Notes under the pieces: model-generated
Databases searched by the model: none
What the model saw: the letters and a program-made list of their open reading frames with translations, nothing else
What the model was told of the DNA's origin: nothing
Source of the DNA: Alopecurus myosuroides
Taxonomy: Eukaryota > Streptophyta > Magnoliopsida > Poales > Poaceae
Direction: 5' to 3'
Length of the DNA: 64,000 bases
Assembly: GCA_028641055.1 (NCBI GenBank)
Contig: CM054062.1
Span: forward strand, 182,837,958 to 182,901,957
Program-made: the position numbers and the translations under genes
Shown here: one piece after another, positions 46,528 to 57,076 of the stretch
Numbering within the stretch: the first letter of the stretch is position 1
Layout: every line of letters starts with the position of its first letter

Positions 46528-47864
46528 TGATACGTCGAAACCGTATCTCCTTTTCTGAACACTTTTCTTATTGTTTTCCTCTAAACTTGTGTGTTTTGGA
46601 TACAACTAACACGTACTAACGCTGTTTTCCGCAGAATTACCTTGGTGTCTTGTTTTTGTGCAGAAAAATCAAGTTTCGGGAAAATGCCCAGAAAAAAGCC
46701 CATTGATGTTTTCACCCCGGAAGACCCCGAAAGCCAGAAGGGGTCCAGCCCCTGGCCACGCCAGCATAGGGTGTGGGCCCCCAGGACCCCCCTCGGACTC
46801 CCCTTTGGACTACAAGTAGCCTCCAACCCTAAAACCCGAGGGGGTACGTCATATTCCACAGAAACACAACAGAGCGCCGTCGCCGTCACGAACCTCGATT
46901 CGGGGATCAGAAGTTCCTGTTCTAGCACCCTGCCGGGACGGGGAAGTGGAGGATATCATCGCCATCATCATCACCAACGCCTCTCCATCGACCATCCATA
47001 TTTCTCCCATCCATGTGTGAGTAATTCCCCGTTGTAGGCTGAAGGAGATGGTAGGGATTGAATGAGATCGTTCATGTAATAATGTCGTGATTGTTAGGGC
47101 ATAGTGCCTAGTATCCTCTATTAGAGCTATTGACATTGTTGCAACTTGTATTACTTAATGCTTGCCACTTTGGGCCCGAGTGCCATGATCTCAGATCTGA
47201 ACATGTTATTGAATTACGATGGTAATTATTGTTTCTTGATCATACCTGCAAGTTGTTTACACATATTGTTGTCCGGAACCCGAGGCCCCGAAGTGGCAGA
47301 AATTGGGACAACTGGAGGGGATGACTGCGATGTGAGGATCACATGTGTTCACGGAGTGTTAATGCTTTGCTCCGGTGTTCTATTAAAAGGAACACCTTAA
47401 TTACCAGTAGTTCCCTTGAGGCCCCGCTGAAAACGGGCTGGTAGCACAAAACATGTTGTGCAAGTTCTCATTGCGAGCACGTACGACTATTTACGGAACA
47501 CATGCCTATGGTTATTTGGTGCTTGGATGCTTTATCATATTTATCCGCAATGCCCCTGACATTATCATTATTAGAACTTTCTTATCCATGCAACACCCGT
47601 TCATCCATCCCTATGCCTACATTATTTAATCTGCTGTTTACTTCAAATACTACTGCTGCTGCTGTTTTCATACCACTGCTGCTACTATAAAACTGTTACT
47701 ACCGATAAACCACTGCGAACAAAAGTACTTTCAGGTGCAGGTGAATTGACAACTCACTTGTTAAGGCTCAAAAATATTCTTTGGCTCCCCTTGTGTCGAA
47801 TCAATAAATTTGGGTTTTACTTCCCTCGAAGACTGTTGCGATCCCCTATACTTGTGGGTCATCA
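46528..47864 (+). repeat. 3' LTR of the Athila-type element
   Basis: It is 1337 bp, TGATACGTCG to GGGTCATCA, followed by the target duplication GTCTC. It is a partner of 28749-30132. Confidence 0.9.
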
Positions 47865-47897
47865 GTCTCCCAACGAACGCGTGTTACACGCGCATCA
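47865..47897 (+). repeat. Tail of the host LTR interrupted by the Athila-type element
   Basis: It begins with the target duplication and reads on to CGCGCATCA, completing the LTR that stops at 28748. Confidence 0.7.
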
Positions 47898-48574
47898 AGG
47901 GGGTATTTATACCTACTCCTCAAAATATAGCCGTTTGAGTTATTTCTGTCTTTGTTACACCGGAGACTCCGGTAAGATTCTGGAGGGCCAGAAACTTTTC
48001 CCCAAGTCCAAAGACTCCGACAAGTTTTCGGACTGGCTTCAGTGGCTGGCACCAACTTGACCTTCACGAATTGGAAACTTGAGGGCAGAGACCCCAGACT
48101 CTGCAGACCAGAGACTTTAGTCTAGGCGGAGACTACGCCAACTTTCCGTTTTGAGTTCTGTGGCTGACACCACTTCGCCAGATGTGCGGGGAAAATCCTG
48201 AGGCTGGAAAGTCTGACCTCTGCACACCGGAGACTCCGGCTTAGATGGAAACTCCGGACACTCTCCGGCAACTTTCTAGGGAGACATCAGTGGGTGACAC
48301 CGCTTGGTCTCCACGCTAGGAAATCCTGAGTCTGGAGACTCAGGCCTGGAACCCTGGAGATTCCGGCCTAGAGATTCCAGCCAACACCTCTAGAACTTTT
48401 CTCTCCTTTTGGGAATAAGTCGTCATTACTAAAATGTTTCAAGAGGATCTAACAACATGAACAAACTGTTAAAAATATACTAATGTTGTGATCAAACTCA
48501 CAAAAAATATTTAGGCGAGATATGCACTTTCAATATTAAGTGAATATTATTGTCTCTAGGGCATATCTTCAACA
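47898..48574 (-). repeat. Ty1/copia (Angela/BARE-like) LTR, minus strand
   Basis: On the minus strand the LTR begins TGTTGAAGATATGCCCTAG, close to the well-known Angela/BARE start, preceded by a CTAGTGCAAGTG purine-tract region. A TATAAATA box reads on the minus strand at about 47905. Its body (47950-48390) contains around ten degenerate GGAGACTCCGG words. The low-coordinate boundary is uncertain. Confidence 0.65.
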
Positions 48575-48850
48575 GTTTCACACTTGCACTAGAGTTAATA
48601 ATACTCTAGTTAGTATGATGTCATAATACCTATGGAAATCCAGTGTGACTCACACTATGCATGTGAATCTTTAGACCATTGTCTTTCACCTTTTGATCTA
48701 ATCAACTTGTGATAAACTTACATTGGATTTATTAGGAATTGGAATTGTGTGAATCTGCTTCCTTAATAGTATTAATAATTCAAGCGTCTCCGAATGAATT
48801 ATCATACTGTCTTTGAAACCTCACTACGTCAAATGACTTTGATGAAACAC
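48575..48850 (-). other. 3' internal remnant of the copia element
   Basis: It starts with the polypurine region next to the LTR and is non-coding. It is cut off by the gypsy LTR fragment at 48851. Confidence 0.55.
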
Positions 48851-50375
48851 AATTGTAGGGGATTGCAACAGTGTTCGAGGGTAAGTGTATCCCAATTTAT
48901 TGATTTGACACAAGGGGAACCAAAGAATACCTATAAGACTTAGACTCTGAGTTGTCAATTCAGCCACACCTAAGAAGCACTTAGCAAAATATATTAGTAA
49001 CACATGGTGTAAGGAAATAGTCGATGAAGTGGTGATGTGATGATTCTCTTGCGTCCTCAACACACCTAATACAATTGTAATTGTATAGATGCAGTGGTTC
49101 GGCGAAGATATAGTGGAAGTGGTGTAATATGGAGTGGAATAAGTGATCTGTATGATATGAAATAATAATGGCAGCAAGGTAACAAGTGAGAAAAGCATGT
49201 GAAAACTGTAGAAATAATAGTAATAGATGGACTGGGGTTCATTGTTTCACTAGTGGCAACTCTCCAAACAAAAGAATAAGTGTTGGGTAAACAAATTGCA
49301 GCTAGGCAATTGACAAATCATGAGAGCATAACAATGCTATTATGACGAGATACGGTTCACGGGTTCTAACATGGTAGGCATTACGTCAAGGCATATGGAC
49401 CTCTATCCGGCTGCATCCATATTGAGAAGCTTGCCTCAAGAAAACTATCCAGAAAATCCCTTGGTGTTAAGTTGCAGCAACGAAGTGATTTCTTTATGTG
49501 CAACAGACAAATGCATTAAGAACAATAATTAATGTAAGCAATAATCCTCATGCATAGAAAATACCATGCTATTTTGTCCCTAGTGGCAACAGCACATCCC
49601 CACCCGTCACATTCTGTCACTCGAGAATAGATGAAAAGGAGTCATGAACCCACCATCTAGTATATAAACCCCCTCTTGGAGATGCATAAAATGACGTGAT
49701 CAAGGTAACCACACATATCAGAGAGTATTTCAAGAACACGTTAAAACACTCTAAAGATATAAGTGAACCTTCTCATGTAATGACATGAACAAAATAATCA
49801 TAATTCCATGATTCATCGGACCCCAGCAAAGACAACACATAACATTACATCAAATGGATCTCAATCATGTAGGGCAGCTCATGAGATCATTGTATTGATA
49901 ATCAATGGGGAGAGAGTACCAACAGTTACCGCTATGAACCCGTAGTCCATCGATGAACTACTCACACATCTGTCCGGAGCCAATCATGGCGATGTAGAGG
50001 CCTCCGGTGATGATCCCCCTCTCTGGTGGGGTGCCGAAGTACGAATCAAAAATCCCTAGATTGGAATTTCAAGGTGACGGCGCCTCTGTATCTATTTCAC
50101 GGAAAATTTCTCCGTCCCCGACGTTTTTAGGGTTGATATGGTTTTATAGGCAAAGAGGCGACGAGAGGGGTTCTCGGGGGGATGCCAAATGACCCCCAGG
50201 CGCGGCCTGGGGTCAGGCCGTGCCTAGCACCGCTCTGGTGGCCCCAGGCCACCTCTCCAGCTCTCCTTTGGACTCATTCGTCGTTTCAGTGAAAAATAAA
50301 TCTCCGTAAATTTTCAGCTCGTTCCGAGCACTTTTATTTTTGGACCATTTCTACAATGGTATCAAGATCAAATGC
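48851..50375 (-). repeat. Gypsy LTR fragment, minus strand
   Basis: On the minus strand it reads through the ATCACCGGAGGCCTC and CATCGATGGACTACGGGTTCAT segments found in the 12557 and 27301 LTRs, and ends near CCCTCGAACACTGTTGCAATCCCC. It therefore belongs to the same TGATACG group. The outermost ends are missing or not recognised. Confidence 0.65.
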
Positions 50376-52282
50376 CCAATTTATTATTGAGGGGTATTCG
50401 AATATAAGATACCCCATAATGTTGGTAATGGCAGACATAGGAATAAACATATTCATTCTCTTAATCAGGATGAGGGACTAATCGAAGGACATGGTCAACT
50501 GAAGGAATATATTACAGAGTATTATAAAGTCTTGTTAGGGGCTTTGTAGGAAGAATTTTTTTCCTTGATGAGTCACGAAAAGATGATATTCCTCAAGTGT
50601 CCACTGATGAAACCACTTTTCTTATTGCTCCTTTCACTGAGGACGAGATCAGGAAGACGATTTTCCAAATGGAGCATAATAAGGCACTAGGTACGGATTG
50701 TTATCCCTCTGAGTTTTACCAGCACTTTTAGGATGTCATTAAGCTTGATCTTCTATGTTTATTCATATGCTTGCATGACGGAAAACTATATTTGTTTTAA
50801 CTTAACTTCGATGAAATATTTTTGTTGCCGAAGATTAAGGAGGTAGAGAGGATACAATAGTGTAGACGTATCTGCCTTCTTAATGTTAATTTCAAAATAT
50901 TTATGAAACTTGCAACCATTCGGTTGAATTTACTAGCTAATCATGTGATTAAACCTACATAGACTGCATTTATGCGAGGTAGGAATATCCTAGATGGGGT
51001 TTTCATTTTGCACGAAACAGTAGATGAGATGCACTGTAAAAACCTTAATGGCGTAATTTTCAAAATTGATTTTGAAAAGCTTATGATAAGGTTAATTGGT
51101 TGTTCCTCCAACATAAGGGTTCTCAGAAGAGTAGTGTGTCTTGATTTACAATTTTGTGAATGGGGGTAGTGTGACAGGTAAAGTAAATGATGACATTGGC
51201 GGCTACTTCCAAACAAAAAAGGGACTGAGGCAAGGTGATTCTCTATCTCCCATAATATTAAATATAGTGGCTGATAATGTTAGCGGTCATGATTGAATGG
51301 GATAAATAAGACAACCAAATTGAGTGGGGTAGTTCTATACCTTGTGGATGGGGGATTATCTATCCTTCAGTATGTCGATTATACAATCATATTTATGGAA
51401 CACAAACTCCATAAAGGAGTTAATCTGGAATTAATTTTATTAGCGGTCAAGTAGTTGTCTTGGTTTAAGATTAATTCTATAAGAGCGAATTGTTTTGTTT
51501 CAGCGAGGCTCAGGACACAGCTGCCCACTGTGCCGAATTATTTGGCTGTGAGCGGGACCAATACACTATAAGATATTGACTAATGTGGAATGGAAACATG
51601 TTGAAGAACGTCTGCAAGCAAGGCTATGTAGTTGAAAAGGAAAGTTACCATCACTGGGCAGGAGGTTGGTTCTCACAAATACGACACTAACAATTATGAT
51701 ATTGTATATGATATCCTTCTTCCAGCATCCCAAAGGGGTCTTACAAAGATTGTATTACTTCTGAACAACATTCTTTTGGGAAAGAGATAGTGAGAAAAAT
51801 AAATATCCATTGGCTATATGGAACTTGGTTTTCCCACCAAAATATCATGGAGTATTGGGCACTGATGAACTTAAGGTTAAGAATTCAGCTCGCCTTGGCA
51901 AGTTTCTGCTTAAGCTGATTACGTAAGATGGTGTTTGGAAAACTCTCTTTAAGTGAAAATACATTGACACAAAGGCGTCATCGCATGTCAGCTGGAAACC
52001 TGGGGACTCTCACTTTTGGGCCGGCCTAATGGCGACTAAGAAATATTTATTTCCTTTTGGCATATTTAGGATTAAGGATGGATCGGAGATAACATTCTGG
52101 GAGGATAAATGGTTAGGAAATACCACCCTCCGAGAATAATATTCGGTACTATACAATATTGTACGTCATAAGGGGTATACCATAGCCACAATTATGTAGC
52201 CTTCATATACGAAAGTGATGTTCAACCGAGACTTAATCGATCCGAGACTTGCGTCTTGGAATACCTTGTTAGGCCGAATGGC
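50376..52282 (+). pseudogene. LINE (non-LTR) reverse transcriptase remnant
   Basis: The translated frames, broken by several stops and shifts, show the plant L1 order. First comes a KALGTDCYPSEFYQ motif (about 50680-50735), then the AFMRGRNILDG/VIFKIDFEK block (50969-51080), GLRQGDSLSP (about 51219-51250), and YVDY (51371-51382), where the catalytic YADD should be. A C-terminal zinc-binding-type segment (HFWAGLMATKKY, ITFWEDKWLG) runs to about 52120. The usual role is target-primed reverse transcription of its own RNA. The altered active site and many stops make it inactive. It is 5'-truncated, as LINEs commonly are. Confidence 0.85.
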
Positions 52283-52299
52283 CTACACTACTAGAGGAA

Positions 52300-52545
52300 A
52301 GCTTACCCCAGGCAAACCAAAAAGGCCTACCACTGGCGCATTTCAGTTCTCCTGGGACCATATCGCCAGCGGTAATGGCTTACCCCAGGCGAACTGCAAA
52401 ATGCGCCTATGGTAACTTGACATACCTCAGGCGAATTGGCCTTGTGCGCCTGGGGTAAGCCTTTTACCTGTGGCGAACAAGCATTGTGCACCTGGGGTAC
52501 AGATGCGCCTGGGGTATAATATGCTATTCGCCTGGGATATGGTTT
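52300..52545. repeat. CACTA subterminal repeats
   Basis: About ten copies, in both orientations, of a GCGCCTGGGGTA-type 12-mer. In En/Spm such arrays bind the TNPA-type protein that brings the ends together. Confidence 0.8.
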
Positions 52546-52729
52546 TGCTGTGTCAAAAAATAAAAGAAACGAAAATAACAGAATTACAGGAAATTGACAG
52601 AAATAAGTATGAAAATGACAGCAAAATGACAGAATTAATATTCATAGTCTCGAACAGAAATATTCTCGATCATCAACACATAGTCTCGAACAATAGTCGC
52701 GATCATCAACACATAGTTCAACAAATATT

Positions 52730-52815
52730 ACATAGTCTCGAACAATAGTCTCGAAGCGAGATAGTTCAAACAAATCGATAAGTCTCGAAGCGAGATAGTT
52801 CAAACAAATCGATAG
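52730..52815 (+). repeat. Tandem 33-bp-type repeat in CACTA
   Basis: TCTCGAAGCGAGATAGTTC followed by AAACAAATCGAT occurs twice in tandem (about 52749-52814). TAGTCTCGAACA words are also spread over 52650-52750. Confidence 0.6.
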
Positions 52816-52820
52816 TTTAG

Positions 52821-53081
52821 CTAGACAAGCAAAACAACATGTAGCATCAACACTAGGAGTACAAGGAGTAAAAGCACGGCGATGGCGAAGGTGGTCATCC
52901 GGGCCCTCGTCTTCTCCGTCTTCTCTCTCGCTACGTAAGTGGCGTATCGAGCTTCCGCCTCCACCATGGTCTTGTACCCCTTGTAGTTGTTACCGCTGAA
53001 ACCGTGCACCTGTCTCCGGCATTGGTCCCAGTCGTCGTAGACTCCGGGAACCCTACCGACATACACAACATACCATGTCAT
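52821..53081 (-). CDS. RNase H1-N/viroplasmin-like domain protein with C-terminal membrane segment, 86 aa
   Basis: The start is the ATG at 53081-53079, directly after an acceptor-like TATGCACAG. Residues 2-50 match the RNase H1 N-terminal hybrid-binding (caulimovirus viroplasmin-type) fold: WYVVYVGRVPGVYDDW, then CRRQVHGFSG, then YKGYKTMVEAEA. This domain binds RNA/DNA hybrids and double-stranded RNA. Residues 50-61 are basic and charged. Residues about 62-86 are a run of Leu/Val/Ile with no charge, predicting a tail anchor in a membrane. It lies between the subterminal repeats and the larger CACTA gene, on the same strand. An upstream in-frame extension to 53162 is open, but the splice acceptor favours the start given. 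No RNase H catalytic domain is present. The function in transposition is unknown. Confidence 0.7.
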   Translation of the reverse strand: MTWYVVYVGRVPGVYDDWDQCRRQVHGFSGNNYKGYKTMVEAEARYATYVAREKTEKTRARMTTFAIAVLLLLVLLVLMLHVVLLV

Positions 53082-53237
53082 CTGTGCATAGGACAAAAAT
53101 ACGAGTTTAGCATCGAAAGTGATAATAGACCGCAAATAACTATCAAAAAATAGAAGCATCAAGGTTTACGAATAAAACACGACAAATAAAGGACTAAAAG
53201 TTATATGATGCAAGTGTATACTAACATTTTGTCAATC

Positions 53238-56200
53238 CTATGGTCTCGGCGGGAACGGACGAACGCCTTCTAGCGTGTTGAATATCCGGGTGTCACGTTG
53301 CTCTCGTAGGTGTGCTTCTATGTCACGGTTGCTCGGTGGTGCGTGGCCGTGGAAGAACAAGCCACCCCGAGTGATGACATCCGACGCGAGTATCGTGCAG
53401 ATCCTCCGCTGGATGCGACGGAACTCAGCCCGCACATATTCATCGGGGGTGTTGGCCATCTTTGTGGTCAGGTCTCGGAGATGGCTTGGTAACAATACCT
53501 CTTGGGCATCCTTTAAGTACTCCCTCATCTGAAAGATGACATACCAAGCTTCCAACCCAGATTCTTGCTCCGATTGCTTGAGGCAGGGGAAGTTTGTTAC
53601 ATGGTTGCACACGTAGGCGCCTCGGACTTTTTTCTCCTTTTTTAGGGGTTTGCCTAAATCGGCGGCGAAGCCGTTGAGGGCACTATTAAGAATATATCTT
53701 ATGTCGTTGTAGTCCTTCTGCACCACCCTACCCGCATCGAGATAAGTGCATACCGACCAATGCGGTTCCATGACGATGAGTACGCATCCTCCGTTTCTGC
53801 GCAGAACATTTCGAACAAGCCATCAATATCATCAATCGGAATACTAAGGAGATTCTAGAAAGAATGTAACGACGGGAAGCGGAGAGGACTACTTACTTGG
53901 GAAAGTATGGCATGAGAATGGCGTTCTTATCCTTGTTATCTATCAAAAACCCCGTTATGTAGTTCGTGATAACAACTCGGTCCGCAGGTGACCGCAAGTA
54001 GTCCTCAACCATGTAGTAGGGGTCCATAATCGCGATGTGCGGGGTATTCTCCATGACCATATCGTGCGCCATGTTGAGAGATACCAGGCGGACAATGCTT
54101 CGGTCGAGCTTTCCCAAGTGGAAGACCCTGAATATGTCTTCGTATCTGATGAAGAACACCTCTGCGGGATTTGTATCCACAAAGCCCACGGATCGGGGCA
54201 CCTTGACCACGTATAGCGGGTAGGAGGGATGTTTATCACGTAGAAGTTCATTCTCTTTGAACAAAATCCCGTCGTGGATGGTCCTCATGTCACCACCCAT
54301 GACAGCGACAACCTCTGGCGGCAGCATCGGCTGACCTATCTCATGCACCTTCCTCCACGGGACGGCGGGCGGCAAACGGTCCAGGACTCGGGCGGTCGCT
54401 GGCTGGCTACTAGAGGAGGCGCCACCTTTCTTCTTGTTGGCTGCCGGCCTCTTCCGATGCTTCTTCGGCCTCAAGAAGATGGGAGTGCCGCTTTGTTTTA
54501 CCGCCTCCTCGGCCGTAGCATGGAGTGTATTCGGGATAACCAACATAGGTTGTGGAGCCGTAAAGGACGTCTGCTCCTCAGGAGTTTCTTGGGAATAGGT
54601 TAGCTTCTTCTGGATATCCGGTTTTCTGGTGGGTAACTCAGAAGAACCGCCCTCTCCGCCATCTACCTTCTTCTGGATATCAAGAATTCTGGTGGGTAAC
54701 TCCGGAGGAACCTGCTTCTCGCCACCCAACTGATTTATGAAATCGTCAATGGGAGCAAGTTCAATATCCATGTAGTCGTCATGGGTCTCATGCTCGTGAT
54801 GTTGCTCGTCATTTGACGTCTCGTGCTCGGGAGGAGGAGGATCCACCGGAGGTGGAGAGAGGACCTTGCCATGTTGGACCTTGTCTTGTTGGCTTGCCGC
54901 GGGCGCAACATGTGTAGTGGTGATGGTCATGCCTTGGCTTGGCGCTGACCCTGACGTGGTGTTCAGCCGAATAAGGGCTTTCGGCCATAGCAAGATTTGA
55001 TTGTTCAATTGGCCGAGATTCAGCTCGCTGTCGGCATCGGCGGGTTGATTAGGAGGATACAAGTCCTCGAATCCCGGCAGCACCAGATCGACGCGAACCC
55101 GAAGCTCGTTGGCCGGTATATCTCTGCAGTGGTACTTGCAGGAGAGTGGCTGCAAGATTCACCCCTTTGCAACATCCTTCAACTCGGTGCCCACTTTTAG
55201 CAGGAAGGTGCACCCTGTCGCGTCAGCCTGCGATAACATGCATGGATAGGTCAGAGAGTAGGGTTATATTGAACTGGCTACAACTTGAGACGGTCAATAA
55301 TTTACCGTGAGGGCATTGAGCTCGACTAGCATCGACGGACCACAGGTGATGGTGGGCTCGTCGAGCAACGGACCATCGGCCTTGCTGGACACGGTCGACG
55401 GTCCATCGGGGGCAGGCGCGTCGGGCACGGCGGGGGCGGGCGCGCCAGGCACGGCCGACGTCGACGGACCACCGGCGGCGGCCGCGGCGGGCACGACCAA
55501 CATCGACGGTATGTTGATCGTAGGTAACGGCCCCTGTGAGCCCCCGGCGATGTAGCCACATAGTTTTTCAAATACGGCGGAGATGAGCGCATTCATCTTT
55601 TCTCCCACCTTTTCCTCAATCTTTTTCTCCATGTTTTCTTCCAAGTCCTGGACCTTCTTCTTCATCGCCTCCGCCTCCTCGATCGACTGGCTCTTCTTCG
55701 CCGCCCGCGACTCCTTAGTGCTGGGCTCAGCCAAGCCATAGTTGGCGTGCTTCTTATTAAGTCCGCCGCCGGTGATACGGCCTAAGTGCGGCCTTTTCAG
55801 AGGGTCCTGGCTCTTTGCCTTGTTGTACCCCCTGATGAAAGGCTTATCCCACGCGACTTTGGCCGTCGATGTCTGCGACGAGGAAGATTCAAGCTGTTGT
55901 TCTTCTAGCTGCAGAAGCAACATATGAACGGTTTAGAAATGGTTTCGTACTAGAATGAAATCATGGACTTGATGATGATGAGTTGCATGAAATGGTAAAT
56001 TTCTTACCACTAGTTTCTCAACATTCTTCACGCTATCGTCCGTGACCAAAATAACACCCTCCACCATCTTCGGGTCCGTGACAAGTTCCCCGGTCGGAGT
56101 TACTTTTCTGTACCTCGACCTCATGAATTTCTGGAATTGCGGGTCATGGGCATACTTGGCGTAAGGGTTCTCAATCCCTTTTTCAAGGTAGGCCTGGTCC

Positions 56201-56961
56201 TCTTTCGCCCAAACTGGCTCCTTCCCGTCGTAGCCACGACAACCGAGATTGTGGTGACCGATGTTCTTCGACGCTAGGTCCTTCCCCCATTCCGTTTGAT
56301 TCTTAGTGAAATCAAGCGAGTCGTTATCTAGGAAAGTCTTGAAGTCATCGGGCGTAATCCGCGGGAAGTGGCGATGGATCTCTTCGAATGGTGTCGATTC
56401 CCTAATCATCGCCCTCACCATAGTCTTGTAATTGCTCAGGGCTTTGGTGAATCTAGTGAGGGCGAGTTTGTTCACTCGGTTGCCCTTCAGATTCTCGTTG
56501 TTGTAGGGGGGAGGGAACTCGTACCGCGCGTGCAGCCTCGAGATGAGTTGGGCGCGCAGAGTTGGCTTCTTCTTGAGAGTCGGCTTGTTGACATTGATGA
56601 CGTCTCGAAGGATCGCGTCAAGTTGGAGATAGTACCCCTTCACAAGGTCCAATGGCATCACATGCGTGCCACTGGAAGGATCCACCTCCGTGAATTTCTC
56701 TCGAACGGTGCCGACCTTGTTCGGAGCTCGCTGCCGACGCTTCTTTCCCGTCGTGCTGCTCCCTGAAGGACCCCCGGCGCCACTATCAGTGGTTTCCTCC
56801 TCGCCACCGGTGAGCCCGTCATCATTGTGGGGCTCGACATCGGGGGGCTGGTCAGTCGTCCGATCGTCACCGCCATCATTGGCTCTCTCTTCCTCTTGCG
56901 ACTCTCTAGCCATAAGCATGTAGTGGTCCAATAAATCCGGATCCGTAGTAGAAGAAGACAT
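53238..56961 (-). pseudogene. CACTA four-exon gene: Ptta/En-Spm transposase domain plus Ulp1-like domain, one nonsense codon
   Basis: The exons, read on the minus strand, are 56961-56008, 55908-55306, 55227-53897 and 53796-53238. Introns are 99, 78 and 100 bases with GTAAGA/CAG, GTAAAT/CAG and GTAAGT/CAG borders, and the coding phase is kept at each junction (1149 codons in all). Exon 1 (residues about 60-310) is acidic, then carries the plant transposase (Ptta/En/Spm) type domain (WGKDLASKNIGHHNLG, DPQFQKFMRSRYRK). Exon 2 has a coiled coil (KKKVQDLEENMEKKIEEK) and an Ala/Pro-rich tail. Exon 3 is a hydrophilic linker with a basic patch. Exon 4 looks like the end of a Ulp1/C48 protease domain, but the usual His-Trp reads GGC and the usual Cys in the GYYV-type motif is not found. 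The only break I see is TGA at 55161-55159, where a Trp codon would fit. Confidence 0.75.
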
Positions 56962-57076
56962 GCCTAGCTAGCAGTAGACAAAACGTATACTAGGTTAGTC
57001 ACCGGAAAAATTCGGCATGACCTCTGCTATAAATGGTCATGTCGGAGTGCCAGAAATTCGCCGGAACGTAAATGAA

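Larger units (their letters stand above)
28749..47864 (+). mobile_element. Athila-group (Sabrina-like) gypsy element with gag but no pol
   Basis: The LTRs are 28749-30132 and 46528-47864, with a perfect target duplication GTCTC at 28744-28748 and 47865-47869. The primer site TGGCGCCGTTGCCGGGGA is typical of Athila-group elements. The interior holds gag (30220-32190), a broken protease region (to 32845), a third ORF (33827-34636), an internal and a terminal polypurine tract, and a 9.5 kb Helitron. No reverse transcriptase, RNase H or integrase motif is present. Absence of pol is a known property of the Triticeae Sabrina family; the family assignment is my recognition, not a search result. Confidence 0.88.
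52286..57076 (-). mobile_element. CACTA (En/Spm-type) transposon, one end present
   Basis: The terminal sequence CACTACTAGAGG at 52286 (CTA at 52283-52285 as possible target) is followed by many TACCCCAGGCG / CGCCTGGGGTA subterminal repeats to about 52545. Two minus-strand genes follow. The other end, with the main transposase (TNP2 type), is absent because a 4 kb LTR starts at 57077. The element cannot move on its own as it stands. Confidence 0.85.

Noticed and set aside
54274..54603. Plus-strand 109-codon frame
   Set aside because: Antisense to exon 3 of the CACTA gene, without a motif.
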